Source: Chryseolinea sp. H1M3-3
Lineage (GTDB): Bacteria; Bacteroidota; Bacteroidia; Cytophagales; Cyclobacteriaceae
Direction: 5' to 3'
NCBI RefSeq assembly: GCF_029360725.1
Contig: NZ_JARKMY010000009.1
Span: forward strand, 248,001-312,000
DNA: 64,000 bases
Within the stretch, counting starts at the first letter, position 1. Each line of letters starts with the position of its first letter. Under the pieces are notes generated by a model that ran no database searches, was not told where the DNA came from, and saw nothing but the letters and a program-made list of their open reading frames with translations. The position numbers and the translations under genes were made by a program. Of the stretch, positions 37,671-46,316 are shown piece after piece.

Positions 37671-37902
37671 CGCCGTTCTTGGTGTTGCGGGAATCCAGTG
37701 CGTGAGCTCCACCAACAACCGCACGCATTTGGATGACAGGCTTGGGAATGTACCGCTTAAAGTTCGACGCTACGCCAGTTTATTGTTTAATTCAATTTTT
37801 GTCATGTCGGCAACCTAAGTACCATCGAAATCTGTTATCCACTTGCGTGCGGTCGTTGGTCAGCCTCGCGCGATCCTTACTCACAAGACCAACAACGGCG
37901 TG
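37671..37902 (+). repeat. Single-unit copy of the A-spacer-B palindromic element
   Basis: An A hairpin starts at 37671 (CGCCGTTCTTGGTG ... CACCAACAACCGCAC), then a spacer with GGATGACAGGCTTG and GACGCTACGCC homologous to the array at 25284, then the B hairpin (37845-37902, GCGTGCGGTCGTTGGTC ... GACCAACAACGGCGTG). One A here against five at 25284-26022 shows that A plus spacer is the expandable part. It lies between the VOC gene and the DUF4350-like gene, in DNA with no open frame. Confidence 0.85.
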
Positions 37903-38082
37903 GGTCAGCGTTGTCTGATAAATATAATTTGTGTCAATCATTCATAGCTTGTCCCGGTCAATGGCGGTCAATTATTTCCATTATCGCACGACGACACGTA
38001 ACTAATACGCTATTAAGATTAATTCAGCGAGAATTTGCTTATGGCATCGAAGTTGGAATAACATTTAAAATAACGTTTTCTC

Positions 38083-38991
38083 ATGGAACTTTTCAAACCA
38101 ATCTTGTTTGTCATCATTAACATAACATGGACCATCGCACAAGGACAACAAATTCCTGATAGGAGTTTTAGCTATGAAAACAAAAGGCCGGCTTATATGA
38201 AATCAGGTGGCCCGGTTGTTACGTTGGACGAATCGCATTTTAATTTCCACACCCTTGATGGGCGGTACAGTTCTTTTGGAAAACTTTTGGCCAATGATGG
38301 ATATGTTTTGAAACCGGGCAAGGAAAAATTTACGTTAACGTTTCTTCGAGGAACGAAGATTCTTGTAATAGCCAATGCGTTAGGTGATACTGGAGAGTGG
38401 AAACTGCCGACGCGGCCGGCGTTCACAAACGAAGAAGTTATCGCGGTAGAACAATGGGTAAAGGATGGCGGTTGCTTGTTTATTATTGCAGATCATATGC
38501 CTTGCGCCGGCGCTGCGGCGAATCTTGCTGAAGCGTTTGGTTTTAACTTCATCAATGGTTTTGCATTTAGACGAAGTGATGGACCAGAAATGTTTACGAG
38601 AACCTTAAAAAATCTCTCTGACAACGTCATAACAAAAGGAAGAGATATCACCGAAAGAATAGATAGCATTCAAATGTTTACAGGATCTGCGTTCCTCCCT
38701 CCTCCAGAAGCTGTTGTTATTTCAAGCCTGGATGAGCGGTATGTCATCGAGTTAAGTTCAGTCGCGTGGGAATTCAATGACAAGAATCCAAAATTATCCG
38801 GGAGGCACTTTGCCAACGGGGCAATGCTTCAGTATGGCAAAGGCCGGGTAGTGATTTTTGGAGAAGCAGCGATGTTCACAGCGCAGCTTCAAGGTCCCCA
38901 TAAAATCCCTATGGGAATGAACCAACCGACCGCAAGACAAAATGCTCAGTTGTTGTTAAATATTATTCATTGGTTGGATGGCAAGCTGTAA
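38083..38991 (+). CDS. Exported DUF4350-like protein (GATase1-like fold)
   Basis: Begins with a hydrophobic export signal (FKPILFVIINITWTIAQG), then DEVIAVEQWVKDGGCLFIIADH-type pattern (KDGGCLFIIADH), and late GKGRVVIFGEAAMF, as in DUF4350 and ThuA-like proteins with a class I glutamine amidotransferase-like fold. It has no recognisable catalytic triad of a known enzyme. The paralogue at 39973 shares the pattern KxGGALFLVMDE. The two lie on either side of a small lipoprotein and three repeat relics. Function unknown. Confidence 0.72.
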   Translation: MELFKPILFVIINITWTIAQGQQIPDRSFSYENKRPAYMKSGGPVVTLDESHFNFHTLDGRYSSFGKLLANDGYVLKPGKEKFTLTFLRGTKILVIANALGDTGEWKLPTRPAFTNEEVIAVEQWVKDGGCLFIIADHMPCAGAAANLAEAFGFNFINGFAFRRSDGPEMFTRTLKNLSDNVITKGRDITERIDSIQMFTGSAFLPPPEAVVISSLDERYVIELSSVAWEFNDKNPKLSGRHFANGAMLQYGKGRVVIFGEAAMFTAQLQGPHKIPMGMNQPTARQNAQLLLNIIHWLDGKL

Positions 38992-39040
38992 GCAGATTTC
39001 ATTTTGTATGTAAATCCATTACAACGATCTCCTCCTTCCC

Positions 39041-39067
39041 TTCTTAGTTGTGCGGAGCCACCAACAG
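39041..39067. repeat. Degenerate relic of repeat unit A
   Basis: TTGTGCGGAGC directly joined to CACCAACAG: the centre and right arm of unit A with the inner part deleted. It sits in the 301-base gap after the DUF4350-like gene; the rest of the gap has no feature. Confidence 0.5.
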
Positions 39068-39292
39068 AATTGTTTCATTGGCGTCCTGATATTAATCACC
39101 TTATTTTTTGATCAATGTTATCGCTTTTTCCAGGGATGAGATACAACTTTGTTTTAGCGATGCCTTAGGAGCAAGAGAAGGATTCAAGTTGGAATACGGG
39201 TTATGCAATCCATACTTTGTGAAGTAGTAACGAATGTTGCTGCTTAAGTAAGGCCTTCGATGATAACTGTTGTACATTAATTTTATATTAAA

Positions 39293-39742
39293 ATGAAGAA
39301 ATCGATAATTTTAGCAACTATGGTAGGCGTAATCGCCATAGGCATCTGTATTTCCGGATGTGATAACGAAGAGGATGGGGAGGACTATAGAAAAGCGTTT
39401 GTTGGATACTATAAATTTCGGTCCCATCATTTCGCTTACACAGTAAACCCTTACAATCCCGATACATTTGACCTTGGTTACACTTATTCGAGTGGTTATG
39501 TGTCAATACAAAAAGGCTCTTCCACCGGCATAGCTATTGATTACCAAAATGACTTTCCTTTGATTCTCACCTCTGTGTCGCCGGGAGGTATATTAGCAGA
39601 TACTATCGTAGATGATGGTACTTGTCCGCACAGATTTGTCGAAGCATCGTTTCAGCAGGATACCCTCAAATTCAGATTGTCAAGGTTTCCATGTAACAAC
39701 ACCCAACACTATTTTTTGATTACAGGAATGAAATTGGAGTAG
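39293..39742 (+). CDS. Small lipoprotein of unknown function
   Basis: A 149-residue protein with a strong lipoprotein signal (KKSIILATMVGVIAIGICISGC, lipobox ISGC) followed by an acidic spacer (DNEEDGEDY) and a compact beta-rich mature part with two late cysteines (DDGTCPHRF and FPCNNT). I recognise no domain. It is flanked by the two DUF4350-like genes and may be an accessory envelope protein. Confidence 0.65.
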   Translation: MKKSIILATMVGVIAIGICISGCDNEEDGEDYRKAFVGYYKFRSHHFAYTVNPYNPDTFDLGYTYSSGYVSIQKGSSTGIAIDYQNDFPLILTSVSPGGILADTIVDDGTCPHRFVEASFQQDTLKFRLSRFPCNNTQHYFLITGMKLE

Positions 39743-39755
39743 CGAATACATCTCT

Positions 39756-39820
39756 CCGTTGATTCTGAGATTGCGTGAACCAGCCCCGCTGCAACCGCAC
39801 GCATGCCGATGACAAGTTTT
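39756..39820. repeat. Degenerate relic of repeat unit A
   Basis: CCGTTG ... GCGTGA ... GCAACCGCACGCATG then GATGACA in the order of unit A and its spacer, but the arms no longer pair well. It matches the single-unit copy at 37671 (CCGCACGCAT ... GGATGACAG) best. Confidence 0.5.
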
Positions 39821-39972
39821 GCAAAAGTTCATAAGACACCGTTCATACCCGTGCAATATTTCGCGGAAGCGAACATCACAAAATTATCTCTTTGCAATTT
39901 TGCTGTAGTTCTTGCCGTATTTATTGGCATCATCATTGAATTCTTTGGGATTGATTACTAAAATCTTCACAA

Positions 39973-40728
39973 ATGAAAAAACTTCACCAACATATCAGTG
40001 CGTGTCTCCTGATGTTCTGTATATTATTTTCGGCAGATGAATTATTAGCGCAAACTACTGCTTCAAAGAATCGAATATTAATCGATATAGCCCACGGCCA
40101 AAAATTTTGGAACGACCCAGCTACTATGAAAGGTGATCAAAACTCAATCGAAAGAGTTAAGTACATGACCGCTGAACTAAACAGCACAGCTTCTTCCGTG
40201 AACGCCGATCTGGGTTACTTAAAAGAAAAAATAAAGTCCGCTGACCTAGCAACGTGTAACTTGTTGTTCATTCATTTACCATCGTCGAAATATGATGCGG
40301 ATGAAGTAGATGCGATAAAACGGTACCTTCAAAAAGGTGGTGCTTTGTTTCTGGTAATGGACGAGGATTACTGGACGACGTTAGATCTAACCAATGTGAA
40401 TGACATCCTTAGTATTTCAAATATAAAGTTTGGAAATAACAACCCTGATACGCTTTCGGGAGGTTATACCAAGCCAAGCGCACTTACTGATAAAAAATTA
40501 AAAGTGACGTATCACGGTGGGAGAATCGTCACAGGAGGAACTCCCTTTTGCTACGATAACCAGTCCGAAAAATATCCCTTTGGAGCTTTTACCAAGCTAA
40601 AAGGTGGCGGCAAGATTGTCGCTATGGGTGACGGCATGGTCTCTTTATACATGACCAGTTGGAAGAATATCAATGACTATCAGTGCCGCGAGTTTATGCA
40701 TGAAGTGTTCGCCTGGCTAATGAACTAG
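39973..40728 (+). CDS. Exported DUF4350-like protein, second paralogue
   Basis: A signal peptide (HISACLLMFCILFSADELLAQ) precedes ILIDIAHGQKFWND, NLLFIHLPSS, RYLQKGGALFLVMDEDYW and KIVAMGDGMVSLYM, the pattern of the DUF4350/GATase1-like fold. Its last 18 codons are repeated, slightly diverged, 186 bases downstream (40861-40914). Function unknown; the location beside a lipoprotein and the paralogue at 38083 suggests an envelope role. Confidence 0.72.
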   Translation: MKKLHQHISACLLMFCILFSADELLAQTTASKNRILIDIAHGQKFWNDPATMKGDQNSIERVKYMTAELNSTASSVNADLGYLKEKIKSADLATCNLLFIHLPSSKYDADEVDAIKRYLQKGGALFLVMDEDYWTTLDLTNVNDILSISNIKFGNNNPDTLSGGYTKPSALTDKKLKVTYHGGRIVTGGTPFCYDNQSEKYPFGAFTKLKGGGKIVAMGDGMVSLYMTSWKNINDYQCREFMHEVFAWLMN

Positions 40729-40794
40729 ACCCCTTTTTCAACAGTGATCTGGAGCGTGGCCAATTATTTGAGTTAGTGAATGTCAATCTTCTTT

Positions 40795-40859
40795 GCCGTT
40801 GTTAGTATTGCGCGGAGCCGAAGCGCGTGAGCGCTACCAAACCAAAGACCACCAACGGC
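40795..40859. repeat. Diverged A-type palindrome between the two copies of a gene end
   Basis: GCCGTTGTTAGT ... GCGCGGAGCCGAAGCGCGTGAGCGC ... ACCACCAACGGC, an A-type unit with substitutions in the arms; the terminal GCCGTTG and CAACGGC still pair. It ends at the base before the duplicated gene end at 40861. Confidence 0.6.
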
Positions 40860-40860
40860 T

Positions 40861-40914
40861 GACTATCAGTGTCGCGAGTTTATGCATTAAGTATTGGCTT
40901 GGTTAAAGAACTAG
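40861..40914 (+). pseudogene. 54-bp duplicated 3' end of the DUF4350-like gene
   Basis: These 54 bases align without gaps to 40675-40728, the last 18 codons (DYQCREFMHEVFAWLMN plus stop) of the preceding gene, with seven substitutions. One turns GAA into TAA, so the fragment would read DYQCREFMH-stop. It is a decayed remnant of a duplicated or recombined copy, not a gene. Confidence 0.85.
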
Positions 40915-40965
40915 GGATACCACTACTTTGACATCATCTAGCTACGACCGAATGGCTGAGGCCAC

Positions 40966-41775
40966 TTAAAAATGAATGTCAATCTTCTGGTACCGAGCTT
41001 TCACAAACATAAAAATTCCATACCCCAATAAACCGAACGCTACCGCTCCCATCAACAGGCTTCCAAAATTATTCTCAAGGAAATCGAACACACCTTTAGT
41101 GCCTTGTGCTTCGCTTGCATTTTTATTCAGCGCCGCTCGAAGGAAAAAGTAACCGATGATAAGCAATACCACTCCCCTGCTGACATAACCAATTATCCCT
41201 GCTCTTTCAAAGATGGAAGCGTGTTTACTTTGATAGAAGTTCACATTCTTCATAAATCGTTTTAACGACCCTTTATATATCTGGCGGAATCCATTTATAA
41301 TAATGATGATAGCAACAATTCCCAGCATCCAAGCGCCACCCGGATAGTCGAGAAGTTTGCTTATCAGAGTTTTTTGTGCATCGCCTTCGCCGGACGAAGA
41401 CCCCTCGAGCGCCAACTTGAATGCATAAATACCCAATGATAAATAAATAAATGCACTAAAGGCGTATCCAATTCTAATCATGATGGCTTTCGAATCATTC
41501 CCTTTATTATCAATATCACGTATGGATTGGAACAAGCGCCAGGTTACATATCCGAATAAACCAATCGCAATGATAATCAACAGTGTTTTCCCAAAAGGTT
41601 GCTCATAAATTACTTTAAAAGCATCGGCTTTATCCATCTTTTGGCCCCGAAAGCCGAGAGCGGCGAGGAGCGTAAGTAACCCTATTAGACAGTATACAAT
41701 TCCCTTTGCAATTATCCCTGTTCGCGCAAAATACTCAATCCATTTTTCTTTACTTGCTGAAGCTGCTAGTTCCAT
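40966..41775 (-). CDS. DUF1206 membrane protein
   Basis: Six hydrophobic helices arranged as three two-helix repeats of the DUF1206 family, with the recurring ARTGIIAKGIVYCLIGLLTLLAA at the N-terminus and AGIIGYVSRGVVLLIIGYFFLRAAL later. A paralogue is at 44138. Function unknown. It is divergent from the App1-like gene. Confidence 0.85.
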   Translation of the reverse strand: MELAASASKEKWIEYFARTGIIAKGIVYCLIGLLTLLAALGFRGQKMDKADAFKVIYEQPFGKTLLIIIAIGLFGYVTWRLFQSIRDIDNKGNDSKAIMIRIGYAFSAFIYLSLGIYAFKLALEGSSSGEGDAQKTLISKLLDYPGGAWMLGIVAIIIIINGFRQIYKGSLKRFMKNVNFYQSKHASIFERAGIIGYVSRGVVLLIIGYFFLRAALNKNASEAQGTKGVFDFLENNFGSLLMGAVAFGLLGYGIFMFVKARYQKIDIHF

Positions 41776-41933
41776 ACCTATTTGTTAAGTTGATAAATAA
41801 GTAACGACGTGTTATATATGACTGTTCAAAAGAAAGTCAGATATTATCTTTACCGGAACGTGTCCGGGCAACTTCCGATTAGAACAAAAAAATAATTAAG
41901 TTCGAACAGGAAAAGCCGCATTCTTATGAATTT

Positions 41934-43079
41934 ATGGGTGAATTGAAGAGCCATTTTTCAAAACTTGTATTTAGACTTGAAGACCGCCTCGACGGGCTAG
42001 CCCTCTCGTTGCGTAAGAGACTTCACATGGATAGGCCGCTCCAAATTATTACCTACCGCAGCTATGGGACAGTAAACAGGTTGTATCTTACCGGTCGCGT
42101 ACTTAGAGACAAGGGTATTCGTAAGTCTATCGGAAAAGATAGCGTGTGGAAGAACCTGGTAGAGATGTATAAGCGGTTTCAAAGTGCAGAAGCTCCATTC
42201 GCACAATTGAAAATAGAATTCCAGGGTAAATCACATGTGGTCACTACAAACGCGGAAGGATACTTCACCTTGGACATTCACCCGGAAAATCCGATCGAAC
42301 AACAAAGCATGTGGCTGGAAGTGGAAGTTGAACTTATCGCAGCCCCTTTTGGCTTTAGGCCGGGTTTAAAAACTTCGGCATCCATTCTTATCCCAACATC
42401 CGATGCGGAATATGGCATTATTAGTGACATTGATGATACAGTTGTTAAAACAACAGCAACAAGTTTAATCGCAATGGCAAGAAATACTTTCTTTCACAAT
42501 GCGCATAGCAGGCTCCCTTTTGCAGGCGTTTCAGAATTTTATCGCGCGCTTCAGCTTGGCCGAAATGGAAAACGAAACAATCCGTTTTTTTATGTCTCAA
42601 GCAGCCCCTGGAATTTATATGACTTATTGGTCGACTTTCTAGACATCAACAATATCCCGGAGGGACCTTTATTACTGCGTGATTTCGGACTTGACGAGAA
42701 CAAGGAAAGCTCAAATCATATGGGCCATAAACTGCGTGAGATTCAAAACATACTGTTGGCCTATCCGCATCTTAATTTTATTTTGATCGGAGACTCAGGA
42801 CAGGAAGACCCGAAGATCTATCGGCTCATTGTTTCAAGGTTTCCTGGCCGTATTCTTGCAATTTACATCCGCGATGTAAAACTGTCACAGCGTGAAAAGA
42901 TCGCTATTGAGATTTCAAAAGAATTGATGCAGGAAAGTGTTGAGATGATCATTGTCGATAATACAGTCCAAGCCGCTAAACATGCTGCCGCGAGGGGTCT
43001 CATTTACACCACGCATATTCAAGAAATTGTCAAAGATAAAATGCAGGACAAAGGAGAGCTCCCAGGAAAGCTGGAGTGA
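41934..43079 (+). CDS. App1-type phosphatase (DUF2183)
   Basis: The centre carries the HAD-like phosphatase signature SDIDDTVVKT, with nucleophile Asp 165 and Asp 167, and the later IGDSGQEDPKIY block, as in the DUF2183 catalytic domain of yeast App1 phosphatidate phosphatase and bacterial homologues. The N-terminal 150 residues include a beta-rich domain (VVTTNAEGYFTLDI) typical of the family. Reaction predicted: removal of phosphate from phosphatidate-like lipids. It is flanked by the DUF1206 genes. Confidence 0.88.
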   Translation: MGELKSHFSKLVFRLEDRLDGLALSLRKRLHMDRPLQIITYRSYGTVNRLYLTGRVLRDKGIRKSIGKDSVWKNLVEMYKRFQSAEAPFAQLKIEFQGKSHVVTTNAEGYFTLDIHPENPIEQQSMWLEVEVELIAAPFGFRPGLKTSASILIPTSDAEYGIISDIDDTVVKTTATSLIAMARNTFFHNAHSRLPFAGVSEFYRALQLGRNGKRNNPFFYVSSSPWNLYDLLVDFLDINNIPEGPLLLRDFGLDENKESSNHMGHKLREIQNILLAYPHLNFILIGDSGQEDPKIYRLIVSRFPGRILAIYIRDVKLSQREKIAIEISKELMQESVEMIIVDNTVQAAKHAAARGLIYTTHIQEIVKDKMQDKGELPGKLE

Positions 43080-43477
43080 CCAGCATTCAAAACTTAGACG
43101 CAATACATAATTATCACCCGTTGGTTCGGACGTTAAAACATAATTCTTCCTAGGCCCGAGACGAACACAACGTAGACTATATGCAGCCCACATCTTTAAG
43201 TTTTAACACATAGGACTTAATGCTTGTGAATAACAGTACATCGACGTACGCTGCCAGCACTCTTAAATACCAAAAGGGTTTAATTACACGATAAATCTTA
43301 CTTGACCTAGTCAAATCTGGTTACGGGACTGGCTACAATAGAATTAAATATGGTTCCTTGAAAAATAAGGCATAAAGAGAGCATTCAAAACCCTCTTAAA
43401 CTGCTTTTTTACAGTTTTCAAGCAAAGTGGGAATATGCCAAATGACACTTTAAATCGAAGTAGGCAAACTAAAATTA
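43080..43477. other. Intergenic region without supported feature
   Basis: About 400 AT-rich bases between the App1-like gene and a small membrane protein gene; no repeat, hairpin or gene seen. Confidence 0.45.
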
Positions 43478-43795
43478 ATGATCATGATAGTTTGGTCAGG
43501 TAAAGGTTTTTTAGCCGTAATAGTACTCATTGCTTCATTCGCAGTCTCAGTAAATCTTTTTCCGAAAGAACAGTCAGATTATGCTTTCATATTAGCATTT
43601 TTTGCCACAGCTGCATTCAGCTGGTTTATGGGAAAGAAATGGAATGAACAAGACGCGCGGACATTCATTGACAAATCCACGGGACAAGAAATTGTCTTTA
43701 AAGCAAACCACAGTTTATTCTGGATAAAACTTCAATACTGGGGAATCATCTTCAGCATCTTTGGATTTATTATCCTGTTACAGAATTTACGTTAA
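43478..43795 (+). CDS. Small three-helix membrane protein, unknown
   Basis: A 105-residue protein with helices at about 7-27, 34-50 and 82-102, an acidic linker (WNEQDARTFIDKSTGQEI) and a terminal LQNLR. It is probably real because its composition and helix pattern resemble hypothetical membrane proteins of Bacteroidota, but I recognise no family. The ATG at 43478 and one at 43484 are possible starts. Confidence 0.6.
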   Translation: MIMIVWSGKGFLAVIVLIASFAVSVNLFPKEQSDYAFILAFFATAAFSWFMGKKWNEQDARTFIDKSTGQEIVFKANHSLFWIKLQYWGIIFSIFGFIILLQNLR

Positions 43796-44137
43796 TCTGG
43801 TTGCATTTATAACGCCCAACTAAAAAGAGCGGGCGGCGACTACCCGATTTTTTATAAAGTACTAGCAAGCCAACAAAGAAGGCGATTGCGTTCATCGTGG
43901 AACCCTTCCTCCGATAACCACGGTGCATCACAATCGTCACGCCGTCTAGAGTGCAGACAGTGTGGAGAAAGAGTGGAGCAGCAGTGGAACCAAGCCAGGT
44001 TTTATTTACTTCTTAAATAAATTTAAACCATTAATGGTCAAGGCGTTATAAGGTACGAAAAATAGTGGGAAGAAAAGTTTTAATAGCCTCATTTTTTTGA
44101 CACAATGAGGTCGCCTATTAGGATAACTGGCTCAAGT
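43796..44137. other. Intergenic region with one weak hairpin
   Basis: CGGG (43830-43833) and CCCG (43843-43846) with a 9-base loop, then a run of six Ts to 43853: a weak candidate terminator for the gene at 43478. The rest has no feature. Confidence 0.35.
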
Positions 44138-44950
44138 TCAATCTTTATTGGCATCGTAAGTTAATCCCAGCGCGACCATGAAAAGAGCGTAGCAGATTGT
44201 GCCAGCTGCTACAAGAATAAATGATGCGTGTCCAACATTATCTCCAATAAAATCAAACGCTTTGTCGGTATTTACAACATAGTTATGATCTTTCAGAACA
44301 CCGGCCTTGACAAAAAAGAAACCGACGATCCCTAAAATAATACCTCTTGCTACGTATCCAGTCAAGCCGAAAAAATGAATCAGGTGCTTCATCGTCACGC
44401 TAAAATGTGCGATATCTAGACGCTCTTTATAACCCCGTGTAGTGCCATAAAGAAGTTGAACACCCGCACTGATGAAAATGATTCCGCCAAGCAGCACAAC
44501 GACGGCACTACCCCAGGAATGGCCCAAAAGATCCCGTACCATTTGGCGGTCCTGTTCGGGGTTTCCATCCACGCGTACGTTGCTTGCCCCAAGTAAAATG
44601 AGAATCGCAGAATAGGCAATTAAGATATCGGCCACCGTACTTGCAGCTATTCCAATACGTTTCGATAAACCCACTGCTGTGCTGCCATAATCATAAGGAT
44701 CTGTAATAGCTTCATAAACTCGCCAGATGATATAGGCAACCGTGCCTATGAGAATTGCCCATACAAATAGTTTACCTAAGATGTATTCATTCAAAAATGC
44801 AAGAAGGCTGGTTTCATCTGCGCCACCGTCTTTCAACTTAAAAAAAGACAGAATGGCAACGGTACCAATTCCAAAATATATCATTGCCGTAGAGATGCAT
44901 CCATACAACGGAAGGTATCGAACATAAGAGCGGAGCTTCGTGCCTGGCAT
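44138..44950 (-). CDS. DUF1206 membrane protein, second paralogue
   Basis: Related to the protein at 40966 and of the same length (270): GIGTVAILSFFKLKD after the first helix, ending with FFVKAGVLKDHNYVVNTDKAFDFIGDNVGHASFIL and another helix pair. The two flank the App1-like phosphatase. Function unknown. Confidence 0.82.
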   Translation of the reverse strand: MPGTKLRSYVRYLPLYGCISTAMIYFGIGTVAILSFFKLKDGGADETSLLAFLNEYILGKLFVWAILIGTVAYIIWRVYEAITDPYDYGSTAVGLSKRIGIAASTVADILIAYSAILILLGASNVRVDGNPEQDRQMVRDLLGHSWGSAVVVLLGGIIFISAGVQLLYGTTRGYKERLDIAHFSVTMKHLIHFFGLTGYVARGIILGIVGFFFVKAGVLKDHNYVVNTDKAFDFIGDNVGHASFILVAAGTICYALFMVALGLTYDANKD

Positions 44951-45306
44951 GAATCAATCAATAGAATTTGTCGCGGCAGTATAACAAGCCTTGAACACTC
45001 AGGTTATAGATTTGCTCGACGATCAATGAGATGTTTAACGTGATACCGACCATTTAAAAGCACACCAAATAAAACTCTTTCCACATCATTGTATCAAGTA
45101 AAATACAATATAGGTGATGTTAACATCTTTTAAGTCAATTCATTAGAGCTTATTACAAAAGTTTTACTTAAGTCATATAACCATATAATATTTGGTTATT
45201 CCACCTCCGTAGGCCTCTTTTGTTCATCTGGTTAAGCGTGTTTTAAAAAGGTCCTACCTGGCAATCAATTCTAAGGACCAGAAAAATGAGCGGGGATCGT
45301 TACCCG
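44951..45306. other. Intergenic region upstream of the DUF1206 gene and downstream of cydB
   Basis: No gene seen in these 356 bases. The cydB terminator candidate is listed separately. Confidence 0.45.
45245..45279 (-). terminator. Candidate rho-independent terminator of cydAB
   Basis: On the minus strand GGTCCT and AGGACC (6 bp) enclose an 18-base loop and are followed by five Ts. It lies 28 bases after the cydB stop. The loop is long, so confidence is moderate. Confidence 0.5.
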
Positions 45307-46314
45307 TCATACATTCTCTTTCTTTTGAAAACTATAGTATAAGTAAAACAATGCAGGTAGAATAAAAACGCTTCCAATTAATAACGCCCAACCCAGAGCC
45401 TGCATGGTTTTAGCAGGCGCTATGTTCTCGAGCAAAGAAATTTTGGCATCACCCTGCAATATTACCAAGTTCGGAAAATGGGCGTAACTGACTGCCAGTA
45501 GAATCATGGCAACCTGCAAACCTACCAGGATACGAGGAAGCATTACCCGCGGTGTATCAATCCATCGCCACATGAACAATAGGGAAAGCGTGGCAACAAT
45601 CACGGCCATTAGACCAACAGGGTGACCAAACACCCAGTTTAATAAAGGTATTTCATCTAAGACGGCCGCAAGGAATACCAGCGCCCCGGTACCCACGGCT
45701 GCTATATTCATCCGTTTCGCCTTGCTAACAAAACGCCGACGGTCATTTTGATTTTGAGCCTCTCCTATTAAATAGATTGAAGCCATAAATCCACATAAGA
45801 AAACAGTAAATAATCCGACCGACAGTGAAAACACATTGAACCAGGAGAAAACGTAGGCTTCAGCAAATGTAGTCGCAGCTTGGTTTATATGTCCCGAGAT
45901 GGTGCTTCCGGCAATGACGCCGAGGAAAAAGGGCGTTAAAAAACTGGACCATATAAAAACATTATTATAAAGTTCCTGCATTTCATCCCGGACAGCATCA
46001 TAATGTCGAAACACAAATGCAGTGCCCCGCGCGACAATACCCATCAGCATAATAAGCAACGGAATGTGTAGGTAAACCGATAGCGTACTGTATACCATCG
46101 GAAATCCGACAAACAGAATCACGATAGCAATTATAAGCCACATGTGATTAGCTTCCCATATAGGACCTATGGCGTGATATAACGTGCTGCGCGTGTGCCG
46201 GATGTTTTTTTGCGAAGTAAACATCTCGATAATTCCGGCGCCAAAATCTGCTCCCCCCAACACCAGGTACAGGAGAATTGAGAGATACAGGTATGAAATA
46301 ACAACATATTCCAT
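45307..46314 (-). CDS. cydB: Cytochrome bd ubiquinol oxidase subunit II
   Basis: Eight or nine transmembrane helices and the family motifs LGGADFGAGIIE near residue 20 and GPIWEANHMWLI near residue 50. It pairs with CydA to reduce oxygen with quinol. I start at ATG 46314 rather than the TTG at 46320, because it follows the cydA stop by two bases and gives the usual short N-terminus. Confidence 0.94.
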   Translation of the reverse strand: MEYVVISYLYLSILLYLVLGGADFGAGIIEMFTSQKNIRHTRSTLYHAIGPIWEANHMWLIIAIVILFVGFPMVYSTLSVYLHIPLLIMLMGIVARGTAFVFRHYDAVRDEMQELYNNVFIWSSFLTPFFLGVIAGSTISGHINQAATTFAEAYVFSWFNVFSLSVGLFTVFLCGFMASIYLIGEAQNQNDRRRFVSKAKRMNIAAVGTGALVFLAAVLDEIPLLNWVFGHPVGLMAVIVATLSLLFMWRWIDTPRVMLPRILVGLQVAMILLAVSYAHFPNLVILQGDAKISLLENIAPAKTMQALGWALLIGSVFILPALFYLYYSFQKKENV

Positions 46315-46316
46315 GT

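Noticed and set aside
37671-37902. Integron attC sites
   Set aside because: The ends GTTGTTGG/CCAACAAC do not fit the GTTRRRY/RYYYAAC core sites, and no integrase or cassette spacing is seen.
41858-41872. CCGGA/TCCGG inverted repeat between DUF1206 and App1 genes
   Set aside because: Five-base arms are expected by chance in a window this size.
43810-43850. attC-like GCCCAAC word after the small membrane gene
   Set aside because: It matches RYYYAAC, but no partner GTTRRRY follows at a suitable distance; one core word is chance.
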